Shown here piece after piece: positions 19,745-30,446 of a stretch of DNA of 64,000 bases. The stretch covers positions 925,572 through 989,571 of the forward strand of contig OX388325.1 in assembly GCA_947579605.1 (NCBI GenBank). The letters are read 5' to 3'. The position numbers were made by a program, and so were the translations under genes. This stretch comes from Athripsodes cinereus (lineage: Eukaryota; Arthropoda; Insecta; Trichoptera; Leptoceridae). The notes beneath the pieces were generated by a model. It made no database searches. It had not been told where the DNA came from and worked only from the letters and a program-made list of their open reading frames with translations. Position 1 is the stretch's first letter. Each line of letters opens with the position of its first letter.

Positions 19745-20310
19745 CGCGCCGTTTAATGGAGCATCCATCTCAAGGGCGCGAAAAAATGTTGGAAAAGCGA
19801 AGTCTTCAACTTGCTCCTGAACGTTGTTATCGGCTGTTTTTTACGGAGGCTCTCGGGGAATTGGTTCCAAATGACGGGTCCTGCGACGCCAAAAGCCCTA
19901 TCATAGAAGCAGGACTTGTTTGCTCTGTTGTTTTCGTCCAGCATGTTGGTGGATGTCCTAGCTGAGCAAAGAGGTCTATTTTTTATTTTTATTTATTCAT
20001 TCTTTACTGTACATTGATTAAAAACAATTACATGTAAGGTATACATTCAAATTAAATACAATCAATATACAGAGGGCGAGTTTATCGCAAAGGCGCGATC
20101 TCTTCCAACTAACCCAAAAGTTTTAACTTAAAAATGATAAAAGGTCTACTTGCAGGTGTTTTGAGAACACAAAATGAGAAAGTAATTGAGGTCCCATATT
20201 GTCCAAAGCTTTGTAGACTATAAGGCACAGTTTGTATTGGACCCTTTCACCTTCTCTTAAGAGGGCTCTACACCCCTTCTTTGTGATTTCATGCAAACGA
20301 ATTAGCAAAA
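19745..20310 (-). mobile_element. LINE family D 3' end, interrupted by repeat E
   Basis: The minus strand shows GRRVQYKLCLIVYKALDNMG and QLLSHFVFSKHLQVDL, then the E insertion (19979-20131), then MLDENNRANKSCFYDRAFGV, AGPVIWNQFPESLRK and RSKLKTSLFQHF. The 3' stem-loop at 19746-19779 follows. This is the best-preserved D C-terminus in the window. Confidence 0.85.
19979..20131 (-). mobile_element. Repeat E (retroposon), inserted in LINE D
   Basis: On the minus strand it begins near GGGTTAGTTGGAAGAGATCG, continues with GCGATAAACTCGCCCTCTG and AATGTACAGTAAAGAATG, and ends in AATAAA-type repeats. The D sequence AGGTCTA is present on both sides as a target duplication. The end resembles the common lepidopteran LINE 3' terminus, so it is probably a 5'-truncated LINE or a SINE using that tail. 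Confidence 0.75.
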
Positions 20311-21090
20311 TTACAACCATTTTATTTTTTAAATATTTTAAATTCTGGATCACATGTATATTATTTTTTATATTAATATAATATTTTGAACATTTAGAAA
20401 TATGATTTTATCATTTTAGTTTAATTTTGCTGCGAGGAATATAGTGAAAATAATTTTTGAAGATTACCGTCGCAAAGATGATACGTTGAGTGGTGCTATT
20501 TTAAATAAATTATCCTTAATAATACAAGAATGTTAATAAAAATTTAAAACCAAGATTAATCTTAAAATATCATGAATTTTATAATACACCTTGAGTTATT
20601 TATTTACAACCCTTGGATTTTCTTAATTATTATGACAAACTGCATACACATCAAAAATAAATTTCATTATCAAAAAATTATAGAAAATGTTTATAATTCA
20701 ACCATTTTTTTTATTTTCATAATAAAATGGTATGTTGTTTACCATGCATACTACATATATAACGTTATTATGTGCAATAATCAAGAATATAGCGAGTTTC
20801 ACAAATTTTCAGATTCAGAAGGCCCACGGCGTGCCTAGTAGCCGGACGTGAGACCGCACTCGCTCTGTTTATGAATAAGGAAATAAATAAATTCAATTTA
20901 TAGAATAAATACAACTTAAATTTTATTTATATGTGATAACATACTATTTTTTTATACCCATGAATATTTTTGCATATAAAGTTTTGTCTTATATTTATTA
21001 ATAAAGCTATTTCATTAATTATTTGAATAATTTTCTCTGCGCCTACTAAAAATTGTTGCCTGAAACCACTAGAGCTAAATCTAATTTGTA
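20311..21090. other. Unassigned AT-rich stretch
   Basis: A weak 88-codon frame at 20572-20838 is AT-driven and matches nothing known to me. No repeats shared with the rest of the window were recognised. Confidence 0.4.
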
Positions 21091-21092
21091 CC

Positions 21093-21240
21093 TTAGGTAA
21101 GAACGGCTGTTAACCAGAGCAACTTTTCCAGCAAAGGTGTGATGTGGCAACCCTTATCTTCACGGAAAATAAGCCTTGCAGCGCTATTGAATGCTCTATA
21201 TACTTTACATAGACAATTTATTGTTGATTTTGTATCTAGC
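21093..21240 (-). mobile_element. LINE family D fragment
   Basis: The minus strand gives VYRAFNSAARLIFREDKGCH followed by ITPLLEKLLWL, the block after the RT domain of D. It is truncated on both sides. Confidence 0.75.
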
Positions 21241-21244
21241 GGAT

Positions 21245-21330
21245 GATCGATGTGGCGCAGAGGTAACGTTCTTTGAGTCACGAAGTCCCGGATTCGATTC
21301 CCGGCCAGGGAAATACGAAAATTTTTATTC
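21245..21330 (+). mobile_element. SINE W (tRNA-like head)
   Basis: GTGGCGCAGAGGTAACG fits a Pol III A box and GGATTCGATTCCCGG fits a B box. A second copy lies at 59550-59632 with GTGACGCAAAGGTAATG and GGTTTCAATTCCC. No clover-leaf of a cellular tRNA is evident, so a tRNA-derived SINE is preferred. Confidence 0.65.
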
Positions 21331-21394
21331 AATCACTTCTTTTTTATTATTGTAGTTTTTTTTATATTTTTAATATTGTAATAATTTAGTTTTT

Positions 21395-21632
21395 GAGTTT
21401 GCACCTTTGTGTTTGTTGGAAGAGACGCGAACTTCCAAGAATCACGTGGCTCGATCACGTGAATCGAATTCTCAAAGACGACTGCTTGTTGAGTAAGAGA
21501 AATCGGCGTGCGTGCATGAGAAATTGTATGAATGTAGATGAAGCGAAAGAAGTATGTAAGGATAGATCTATATAGCATTCCGTCCTCTCAGCCTACCCCT
21601 CCTGGGATACGGCGTGAGGGTATAAACTGATA
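21395..21632 (+). mobile_element. RTE-like LINE family A 3' end
   Basis: It is open from RRELPRITWLDHVNRILKDD through SKRNRRACMRNCMNVDEAKE to VCKDRSI and a stop. The usual end CTGGGATACGGCGTGAGGGTATA follows. Confidence 0.85.
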
Positions 21633-21654
21633 GATAAATACTACTTCTACTATT

Positions 21655-21812
21655 ACTACTATACGATCATGGCATATCCCACAAATGGGGTAGCCAGCAG
21701 ACCAGCTGCATATAATATACATGCAAGCTGCCCTCTCCGTGCCAATATAAAAGCAAGACATTCAGGTTGGGTGGCAAATCTCATTGCTGAATTTAAGATG
21801 TAAAATAACTCA
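21655..21812 (-). mobile_element. Repeat C (SINE-like), 3' part
   Basis: It starts with TACTATACGATCATGGCATATCCCACAAATGGGG, the reverse complement of the C terminus, and extends to TTCAGCAATGAGATTTGCC. It ends at GATGTAAAAT in the 5' direction. Confidence 0.8.
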
Positions 21813-22079
21813 AAACAATACATAAATATCTCAATGCAATACAGCAATCACCTCAATTTAAGATTAATGTTGTTTAAAACATTGTTACATAACACAATCC
21901 ATGTGGTATTAACATTTATAGGTCCTTGTACCATTATGTAATCGCTATATTATAATGAATATTATGAATTAATTATAATAATTGTTACTCACTAGTAGTG
22001 TGAGTGCGGAGTAGGGACACGATAACAACATGACACATTATTCTACGCGGTCACGGAAGTTCATATAGCGGAGGTAAAC

Positions 22080-22190
22080 AGCAAACGCTCGACATTATAT
22101 TGCAGTAGTGCCCCGGACAGGAATGGAATCCGCAACCTGTCTTTATCGCGAGGTGTGCTCTGTCCAATTAAGTTGCCGGGCGTCATACTG
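22080..22190 (-). mobile_element. SINE X (tRNA-like), minus strand
   Basis: The minus strand reads CGCCCGGCAACTTAATTGGACAGAGCACACCTCGCG.. then GGATTCCATTCCTGTCCGGG, with A-box-like and B-box-like blocks. It matches 24335-24422 in the plus direction. Confidence 0.65.
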
Positions 22191-22239
22191 AAGGCTTCGA
22201 TATTCTCTCCTATACACCGCAATGAACAGTTAAGTAGCA

Positions 22240-22706
22240 TTCACATTGCTTCACTTTGGATGATCATCCAGAGTGTCAGGGTCAAACCTGTTCATCGAAA
22301 GTGAACACGTCTGTTCACACTTGTTTATCCTATGCTTTCACTGCCGTGTCAACACTCACGGTCATGTTGTATGTTGTTTGACGTTTTTTCGTAAAAAAAT
22401 ATAAAATAAAAAAAATAAAAATAACACTAAATTAAAACAATTTAATATAATTCTTGACAGCATGATAATTTTGTACATGATTCTGACTTTCAATACAAAT
22501 TCATAGAGAATAATACAAATAATAGAATAAAACTTGTTTATGGTCGTTTCAGTGAAAGGACCTTTCATCAAAATTATGTCCGGTAAGTAGTAATCGCTTT
22601 CATCCGTCATCGCTAGTGATGACTATTGATGAAACGCCTGTTCACACCTTTTCATTTTGGAGGATCATCCAGAGTGATCACAAGTGAACAAATATGAACG
22701 TCCCTT
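22240..22706. other. Unassigned, with direct repeats of GATCATCCAGAGTG
   Basis: TGGATGATCATCCAGAGTG near 22257 and GGAGGATCATCCAGAGTG near 22660 are in the same orientation, each accompanied by a TGTTCACAC block. They may delimit a 400-bp element, but no type is assigned. Confidence 0.35.
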
Positions 22707-22707
22707 T

Positions 22708-23625
22708 AGTTTCATGTGTAGGCATTGTTCTAGAATAAAGTTTTGAGATGTTTTTTTTATTTATACAGTTTATAGTTCAAAATAGATGTCGCTGGAACAA
22801 TACCTCGAAGCAGTTTGTGCTAGGTGGAGTTCTATCTAACTATACTTGGAAGGGTGACAGGAAAATTATTCGAATCACAATTATTCGAATGGACAATTCT
22901 TCGAAAAAACATTTGTACGAACTAACTTTTTTTCGAATGACAATTATTCGAATGGCAGTTATTCGAATCCACAATTATCAGAAAACACAATTGTTCGAAT
23001 TTTTATACGTTATATTGATAACAACAATTATTATCCGAAACACAATTCTTCGAATTTTTATTATCAAGACAGATAATATTGCTCCTATTTTCAGCGAAAA
23101 GTGACGTACTTAGCGAAGTTATATTATATAATTCGACTCAGTTTGCAATCGATTTATCTAAATAGTGTCAAACGTTTGGAAAAATAATTTAAATATATTT
23201 ATTATTAGGTATGAACGCAATTGCCTCATTTTCTTAAGAAACTAAAATAACATTATTGTTCCTTATGAACTCGTTCACAGTTGGATGAGGTATGGCTGGA
23301 GTTTTATATGAAACGTAATATAATTGCGTCAATATGACCTGCTTCAGAAGATCAAAATAAAATGAATTTAGATTAATATAAAATAATTCGAATAATAGGA
23401 TTTTCTAACAAATGTTAGTCGAACAATTCACTTTCCATTAATTGTAATTCGAATAATTGATAGTCGAACAAATGTTATTCGAATATTTGTTAATTCGAAT
23501 AATTATTTTTTCGGACAGTTGTGAATTCGAACAATTGTATTTCGAAGAATTTTCATGTAATCCTTGGAAGTATCTAGCATGAGGTACCCATACTAGGTAT
23601 CTCAGAACAATACCTACACATGAAA
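22708..23625. mobile_element. Fold-back element rich in ATTCGAAT
   Basis: Inverted ends AGTTTCATGTGTAGGCATTGTTCT and AGAACAATACCTACACATGAAACT. Inside, both arms carry arrays of about 14-bp units such as CAATTATTCGAATGG, in opposite orientation. The centre (about 23100-23370) is unique. A 118-codon frame at 22748-23104 is a by-product of the array. No transposase. Confidence 0.7.
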
Positions 23626-23649
23626 CTGTCATTGTGGTTTATAAGAGAG

Positions 23650-24055
23650 AATATCGGAGCCTGAGAAGAATGGTTGGTAAAACGTTGCGAGATAGAGTGA
23701 AGAATGAGGATATCAGGAGAATGAGCGAATGTGAGAGCAGTTTTGTGGACAGAATGCGTGTAAATAAGTTACGATGGTTTGGACATGTTGAGCGAATGAA
23801 AGAATAATGAAGAAAATATAATTATCTGAAAGAGAGGGTGTGAGGAAGCACGGACGTCCAAAAACCACGTAGCTTGATCACGTGGATTGAATTCTTAAGG
23901 ACGGCCGCGTGTTGAGTAAGAGAAATCGACGTGCATGTATGAGAAACTGGATGAATGTAGAGGAAGCGAAAGAAGTATGTAAGGATAGATCTATATAACG
24001 TTCCGTTCTCTCTGCCTACACCACCTAGGACATGGTGTGAGGGTATAGTAGAATA
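23650..24055 (+). mobile_element. RTE-like LINE family A, C-terminal region
   Basis: The order is SLRRMVGKTLRDRVKNEDIR, RMSECESSFVDRMRVNKLRW, RKHGRPKTT with a stop, then RNRRACMRNWMNVEEAKEVC and the terminal GTGTGAGGGTATAGTAGAATAG. It has one stop and small indels. Confidence 0.85.
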
Positions 24056-24334
24056 GTTGACCCTACATAACATCGTTGCATTTTCAAAAAGGGACATGTG
24101 AATTCATAAATGTTTTGACATTTCCAGAATAAATTGCTCATAATGACGTCATAACCATTTTATAAAGTGATTCTTATAATCAAATATTAAAATTCAATAC
24201 TTAAAGAATGCCAATAAAAAATCCAAACTACAATTTCAATGCCTTAATGAACAGTTTTAAAAGAGTATGCCCAAATAAAAATGTGTGCACATGTCTCTTT
24301 TTTAATGTGCAACGACGATAATATATTGGAGCCT
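24056..24334. other. Unassigned stretch
   Basis: No recognised element. Confidence 0.4.
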
Positions 24335-24422
24335 TTGGCACGTTGCCCGGTAGCTTAACTGGACAAAGCACACCTCGCGAAATGGACGGGTTTTGGGTTC
24401 ATGACTCGTCCGGGATACTACT
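24335..24422 (+). mobile_element. SINE X (tRNA-like)
   Basis: GCCCGGTAGCTTAACTGGACAAAGC, CACCTCGCG and GGGTTCATGACTCGTCCGGG carry the A-box and B-box-like blocks. See the reverse copy at 22080-22190. Confidence 0.65.
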
Positions 24423-26034
24423 TAATAAGGTGACGTTGTCTTTTCTTAGCCGTATTTGTCATAAATACATTAATTTAAATATCGCTCTTTGATGAGGGAC
24501 ATCTGTAGAAACAAGAAAGAAATACAATTGCTGTACAAAAATTATATATAATATAACATTGTACATATTATATATAATGTTCTCTGTTCTTATTTCAAAA
24601 TACGTAATGGGATTGGCTGAGAACAATCATCGAAATTACCGTTGAACATTGAATCATTGTCTTACTAGACTGGCAGCGCTGTACAAATTTGTTGTAAAAT
24701 TATATTACAAAATTAATCATAATTTAGTAATAAGATTAATTTATTTATTTATTCATTCTTTACTCTACATTGATTATACAACTCAGCAATTTGTATCATA
24801 TTTATTCGATGTTATTTATTTTTTATTAATTGTACTATTTTTGTGTCTTTTTATATAAATTTGTATTACTTTCTATCCAATAAAATAAACATACTTTCAA
24901 AAGGGGCATTGAAGAGAGTGTAGTTTAAAAGATTCCCACGACGGCGGTTTTAGCCGGTCGATCCATCAGACCTGCCAAATGGCCCGCCCGTGAGGACAAT
25001 TTTGGTTTGAATGTGCGGATAAATAGGAGTCTATGGCTATGAGTCTATCGCAAATTATGTTGTTTCACTCCATAACATTAAGATTATGATGGTCTCTTTC
25101 CTACTAATGCTGAAGTATAGGACATCCTTTATACCCGAAAATAAAAAGAAACAACCTTAACATTAAAAAAAAATAATGAGTGTCCTTCAAGTCTGAAACA
25201 CAAAATATACTATGTACTTATATGAACATACGAGTAATATAAACAAACAAGGTGATTGTTGTAAAAAGATGCACTTTCAATATATAAACCATCAATATAT
25301 TCTGTATCAACGCTAACATATTTTTATAAATGCATCTACAAGGAGAGACTCGAGGTAGATATGAACGTATCTTTTTGAACCAACTCTCGTTTGAGACTGA
25401 TTGATATGAAATTGTATTGGTCGCATTATCAGTTTTCCTTTGAATTTCCAGTCTATATGACAGTTCATTGTATTGAATAATGAATTTATTTTGCTGATTG
25501 GGGAATTATAAAACGTTAATACGTTATTATGCTAATTGTAAATTGTACCATATACCATATACCATACTGAATACTGAATAATTTTTATTTTATTTTATTT
25601 TATAAATGTTAAAAGCACAAAACAGACAATAACTACATATATAAAGTTAGAAAAAAGGTTAGTGTTTCAGAGATCAGCTATCATCCAATACCATGCACCA
25701 CAATTAATTTAAAAAAACATAGGTACCTACCTAACATTCTGGTCATCTCGACATGCCTACATATACCTACACAGTCTCGCTCGCTCACTCAATCATCACA
25801 CTAGCACAAAAACACAAATCAATAATAATAATAATAAAAAAAACAAGGAGAAAGGAAAAAAAGGGGGGGGGAGATTATTGCGTACCTGCTGATTCATTTA
25901 GAAGTGTGGAAGTAAGTTTTTTTGAATACCTGTCTCTTGTAAATTGAACTGTGTCTCAGATAAATCTTATTTGATTCGCATCGATATTTTGTCAATTTTG
26001 TGTATTTAACTATGAAAATTGACACTTTCTCGCT
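24423..26034. other. Mostly unassigned AT-rich stretch
   Basis: It contains an E tail fragment (minus) at about 24738-24785, ATTTT repeats at 25580-25605, and AAT/G runs at 25825-25875. The segment 24900-25020 is GC-richer but has no match in the window. No gene evidence. Confidence 0.4.
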
Positions 26035-26105
26035 GCGTCGTCTACATTTGAACGAAAACGTAACGCTAAAATGCGTTTTGACTACGTGCCCTTGTTTGAG
26101 ATAAA
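26035..26105. repeat. MITE T half-copy
   Basis: GTCGTCTACATTTGAACG, AAACGTAACGCTAAAATGCG and TTTTGACTACGTGCCC match the right half of T at 7250-7315 and 46120-46205. The left half is missing. Confidence 0.6.
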
Positions 26106-26384
26106 ATTGGCGCATGGTATACAGAATGCTGACCCCCACTGACTGCTAGACAATTAAAATGTCACATCTATAAATGAATATCACTCAATGATTCGACAAA
26201 ATCATCCGTGAGACAATATGGCGTCTGCGTTCCATTTTTTAAATTTTCGCGGTGTTTTGCAATAACCACTAAACTATACAACTTGTGCCAACACAATAAA
26301 TACAATATAACCAATACTTTAACATGTATAATATGTACATCTACAAATTTCTTTTAATTGTATTGTATGTGTAGCTGTATTGTA

Positions 26385-27245
26385 TTGTATTGTATGTCAA
26401 ATGGTATGAACATGTTACAAATTATGCTGTGCGCCGGCGCACCCAGCAGAGACCTGTAATCTCCGTAATACAGGAGAGACGATCGTCCTTGCTGGGCAAT
26501 GTTTTGAGAATGCCTAATGATAGTTGGACAAAAATAGCACTGTTCTTCCGTCCGCAGGGGTTCCGTCGGCCCGGGCGTCCCTCTTTCACAATACACCGTT
26601 CCTATGACAACGATATCAGAGCGCAAGGAATGTCGTGGAAATAGTGTCGTGTGGGAATTACAACGTTTTTTTCAAGGATGTTGACTTTTACATATCATCA
26701 TTGCCGAAATTTAGGGGTGCTGTTTCCAGATCTCTGCACGGTTCTGATCAATGAGTGTCCTGAACGTAGTGAGGTTCGCACGAGCATTATTTCCCCTAAC
26801 TCCCCCCCCTCCCCCTATATCCCCCTTTTTGCTTGGAGAGCATTTGCCCCCCTCATGGGCGTCATTCATTACTTGTGTATGTTGTAATGGCATATTCATT
26901 ACATGGGTGAACGTTTTTGTTTTTTCTTTACTTTTTTGTATTTTGGCCTCAGCTGGTGCATAGAGTGCACTTTACTTCTTTTTTGTTTGTGTTATATTTT
27001 TTTTAATTTGGAACATAGTGTTATATAAAATAATTTAACAAACTTCACTGGCTTGTGAAAAATGTAATATTTAAGTTGTACTATATAAAATGTAAAAGCT
27101 GTTTGTTTGTATTAATAAAATAAAATAAAATAAAAAAAAATAAAAAAGAGGTGACGCAATTGGCACAGAGACGCTCTGAATGGAGGAGGCTGGTTTCTGC
27201 CCTGTGCTCCCGAGAGGATCGTTGAGGGCGATGATGATGATGTGT
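26385..27245 (+). mobile_element. RTE-like LINE family K, split by a nested retroposon
   Basis: Plus-strand translation gives RRRTQQRPVISVIQERR, LLGNVLRMPNDSW and RRPGRPSFT, then NDIRAQGMSWK. The next expected block (GAGGTGACGCAATTGGCACA) appears only at 27148, after a 507-bp insertion. The GATGATGATGA tail ends the copy near 27245. The minus copy at 56568-56691 shows the uninterrupted order. Confidence 0.8.
26641..27147 (+). mobile_element. Unclassified retroposon nested in LINE K
   Basis: Its edges are defined by the break in K. It ends with AATAAAATAAAATAAAATAAAA, as expected for a plus-strand retroposed 3' end. A GC-rich segment at 26790-26860 has a TCCCCCCCCT-type run. No protein domain recognised. 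Probably the 5'-truncated 3' UTR of another LINE. Confidence 0.65.
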
Positions 27246-27279
27246 AGCTACAGAGTATATTATACCCGAGCATACTTTA

Positions 27280-27493
27280 ATTACTAATTAACAGAACGCC
27301 ACTCTATCAATTCCACAAACAAATAACTGTAAAAAATACACTGAGCCCGTAGACAATTTGTACTTGGCGATCGCCTACAAACGAATTTTCGTCAATAACT
27401 GCAACAATAACGCATAATTATACGGTACGTGTAGGTAGATTGTCGAAAAGTTCGCCAGTAGACGATCGCTAAGTACAAATTGTCTACGGGCTC
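27280..27493. mobile_element. MITE Y inserted in a J-related block
   Basis: Inverted ends AGCCCGTAGACAATTTGTAC at 27344 and its reverse complement ending at 27492 delimit about 149 bp. Sub-terminal GCGATCG blocks are also inverted. CTG on both sides could be a 3-bp target duplication. The left flank (27280-27340) is the J-related repeat also seen at 16650. Confidence 0.65.
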
Positions 27494-27611
27494 TGTTCTC
27501 CTTACTGCTACAGAGAGAACAGTTTGCATGTTTCTTACACGAATTTAGTATGCTGATTACCACACCTGTGCCTTGATTGTATAAAGATGGAGAAAAAAAA
27601 TAAAAAAAATA

Positions 27612-27692
27612 TTATACAATCATGCCATATCTCACAGATGGGGTAGCCAGCAGAACAAATGCATGTTATAAACATGCAAACTGTCCTCTTTC
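27612..27692 (-). repeat. Repeat C 3' fragment
   Basis: ATCATGCCATATCTCACAGATGGGGTAGCCAG down to AACTGTCC is a truncated C copy. It changes abruptly into LINE L at about 27690. Confidence 0.65.
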
Positions 27693-27970
27693 TTCTTCTT
27701 CCTGGCACTGCCCCAACTTATTATTGCCGCTGAAGGCTGTTGGGGTCGGCTCTTCTCGTTCTGAGGTTATACATTCTTCTGTTTCTTATATTACCATCTT
27801 CATCCAGGCCATTTCTCCGCAGGATTCTATTGCATTGTGTCATCCAGGTATTCTTATTGGTCTCCCTCTTGATGGATGTCGAGGGAGATTTACTGACGTA
27901 GCTTTGTTTACAGTGTGTTCCGGTGGTCTCCGCCATATGTGCTCATACCATCTTAGTGTGGGCACATATG
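27692..27970 (-). mobile_element. LINE family L C-terminal fragment
   Basis: The minus strand reads a MWRRPPEHTVNKA.. block, RGRPIRIPGWHN, then TRRADPNSLQRQ with frameshifts. The GRP-type basic tail and the ADP(N) end are characteristic of RTE-like LINE C-termini. Confidence 0.6.
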
Positions 27971-28199
27971 GATCATAGAATAGGTGTGGGGTGGTTGAAG
28001 TTTAGAGCAGTATCGTCCTCCCTATGCCAAAAAAAAAAATCAAGATGGGAGGCGAACCGCATCATAAAATATCGTTATTTTTTCGAACTTCTGTACTGAA
28101 TACTTAGTAGTACATAAAACAATCATACAAGTAATTCTCAATGTACCACTGAAAACTAAGACAATTCTCATTATTTTTTTCTCCATCTTTATACCTACC

Positions 28200-28335
28200 T
28201 ACAATTACGGCATATTCCACACGAAGGGTAGCCATTAGTAGACCAGTTGCATGTAATAAAAATGCAAGCTGTCATCTCCGTGCTCATTAAAAAGTTAAGA
28301 CAATCAGGATGGGTGGCAATAAACCTCATCACTTC
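28200..28335 (-). repeat. Repeat C 3' part
   Basis: CGGCATATTCCACACGAAGGGTAGCC..GACCAGTTGCATG and the GGTGGCAA..CTCATC block are C, lying directly before the 8-bp minisatellite. Confidence 0.7.
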
Positions 28336-28341
28336 AAACTA

Positions 28342-28922
28342 CAAACGAACAAATGAATAAATGAATAAATGAATAAATGAATAAATGAATAAATGAATAA
28401 ATGAATAAATGAATAAATGAATAAATGAATAAATGAATAAACGAATAAACGAATAAACGAATAAACGAATAAACGAATAAACGAATAAACGAATAAACGA
28501 ATAAACGAATAAACGAATAAACGAATAAACGAATAAACGAATAAATGAATAAATGAATAAATGAATAATAGAATAAACGAATAAACGAATAAACGAATAA
28601 ACGAATAAATGAATAAACGAATAAATGAATAAATGAATAAATGAATAAATGAATAAATGAATAAATGAATAAACGAATAAATGAATAAATGAATAAATGA
28701 ATAAATGAATAAATGAATAAATGAATAAATGAATAAATGAATAAATGAATAAATGAATAAATGAATAAATGAATAAATGAATAAATGAATAAATGAATAA
28801 ATGAATAAATGAATAAATGAATAAATGAATAAATGAATAAATGAATAAATTAATAAATGAATAAATGAATAAATGAATAAATGAAAAATGAAAAATGAAT
28901 AAATGAATAAATGAATAAATAA
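28342..28922. repeat. Minisatellite with 8-bp unit AATAAATG, about 70 copies
   Basis: Near-perfect tandem units AATAAATG with a variant AATAAACG. The variant is clustered in one long block (about 28439-28545) and one short block (about 28570-28620), so the array has two-level structure. On the minus strand the 24-bp triple unit has no stop in one frame, giving a spurious 207-codon frame of repeated FIYSFIHL. It is not a gene. Confidence 0.95.
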
Positions 28923-28925
28923 TAG

Positions 28926-29700
28926 GTAAAAATAAATAAGTAAATAAATCAATAAATAAATAAAGTAGTCAAAATAAATTTGTCAGTAATAAAATAAAAT
29001 AAATAAAATCTGTATGCAAACATAAATTATTAAAATATATAATTTTTTTTTGCTCTTTTCTGTAAATTTTATATCCCCTTTGTAGTAAGCCGAGAGGACG
29101 GAACACAAATATTACGTCTTCATTTTTCACAAGACACTCTCGCTATTTTTTTTTTTATTAAAGAAAGAGAGAAGACACAATATGTAAAACATCCGGGACC
29201 CCACGGGGATTGATAAGTGAAATAAGTGAAAAACAATAGTTTTATTGATAATAATAAAATTATTATATTTCTTGTATGTATGTATGTTTGTATATATTTT
29301 ATACTAGCTTAGGTATTGTTGTACCTGAATATAATAAATTGTACTCACTGTATTCGAGTTTAGGAGCGATACTGCAGTATGTCGCGAAACGCTATTTTTT
29401 CAGAATGACCAACAAAAAATACCTATGAATGTTCACGGTGGGTGCCAAACCTCATCATATTATCTTTATTTTTTAAACAACTTCATTTACAGGACACTTA
29501 AAACTTACGGAAATGAGTGGAAAACCAATTCTGTACGTAACATAATTATCATTGAAATAAATAAATAAAAATATTTACCTATTGAAATAAATTAATAAAA
29601 AAAAATCATTGTGCTAGGGTTTAAGATCGCATTGGCCAAAAGCTGTTATAATGTGCAAAATTAGTTTATAGAGAACAAAAACAATAAGTAAGATTTATTG
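28926..29700. other. Mostly unassigned
   Basis: AT-rich. A small piece at 29495-29550 resembles the 5' part of repeat C (minus) and 29615-29665 resembles part of repeat H. Otherwise nothing recognised. Confidence 0.4.
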
Positions 29701-29714
29701 GTATCATAAAATAT

Positions 29715-29878
29715 TCAGAGAGTTAAGTGGAGTAAGAGAAAATAATTGTTGTGCATATATGGGAAACTGGATAAATGTGAAAGATGCGAAAAAAGTATGT
29801 AAGGATAGATCTATATGGCGTTCCATTCTCTCTGCCCACCCCACTGGGACACGGCGTGAGGGTATTGTATAGTATAGT
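29715..29878 (+). mobile_element. RTE-like LINE family A 3' end
   Basis: AGAGTTAAGTGGAGTAAGAG through GGGAAACTGGATAAATGTG to CACTGGGACACGGCGTGAGGGTATTGTATAG. Short, 5' truncated. Confidence 0.75.
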
Positions 29879-30077
29879 AGTAAAATATTACGCACTCTCA
29901 AGATAATTGAATATTCCATAAAAAAAACATAGCGAAGATAACATTACATAGTCAGTTACAATCCATTGGATTGGTCTGCAACGAGTTTCGATTTTCTTCT
30001 TCATTCCTGCCTATTTTCAGCTAGTCTCTTTAGTCGCCACAGTTCATGCCCTTCTTCACTTGGTCCATAATTATATA

Positions 30078-30395
30078 GAAGACGATATCGATATATTGTA
30101 TTGACGTTCTCGGCATCGCGATTTTTTTTTACCAGCGTCAGAGCAGAACAAACATATTGACAAAGTCCCCAGTAGGAAGGGCTGTTCAAATGTTTAATGG
30201 TCTGAGATAGGTACATTGATATCTTTGGCGTGACATTTGCGGAGTTTGTCTGGAAAATTGGAGGTATCTATCTGTATTGCAGTTGTGTTATTGTTTGGAT
30301 ATCGTCTAAGGTTTTCTTCTAAGATTGCACTGGCTTTCAGCTGTAAGGATCCTTGTAAAAATCTTCTTATTGTCAGTAATAGTGATAATAATATA
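30078..30395 (+). mobile_element. Repeat H insertion in LINE G
   Basis: It contains the H blocks GGAAGGGCTGTTCAAATGTTTAATGGTCTG, GTGTTATTGTTTGGATATCG and ATCCTTGTAAAAATCTTCTTATTGTC, also present at 46255-46460. It ends in AATAATA repeats, so it is plus oriented. Confidence 0.65.
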
Positions 30396-30446
30396 GGTGT
30401 CTTTTGGTCGGCCGCTACCATTTTTGTCTTCAGTCTTGCTCTCCTT

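Noticed and set aside
20572..20838. 88-codon frame rich in Ile, Tyr and Asn
   Set aside because: Composition follows AT-rich DNA. No recognisable domain or splice context.
21245..21330. A cellular tRNA gene
   Set aside because: A and B boxes are present, but I could not form acceptor and anticodon stems, and a diverged second copy exists at 59550. A SINE head is more likely.
27576..28195. 26-bp inverted repeat (TTGTATAAAGATGGAG..) as transposon ends
   Set aside because: The arms lie next to two separate repeat C fragments and the enclosed DNA is a LINE L piece. No target duplication was found. A rearrangement is more likely.
28342..28922. CRISPR-like array
   Set aside because: Units are contiguous without spacers, and the DNA is clearly eukaryotic.
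28329..28952. 207-codon minus-strand open frame
   Set aside because: It is produced by the 8-bp minisatellite: three units make 24 bp, so one frame has no stops. The encoded FIYSFIHL repeat is an artefact.
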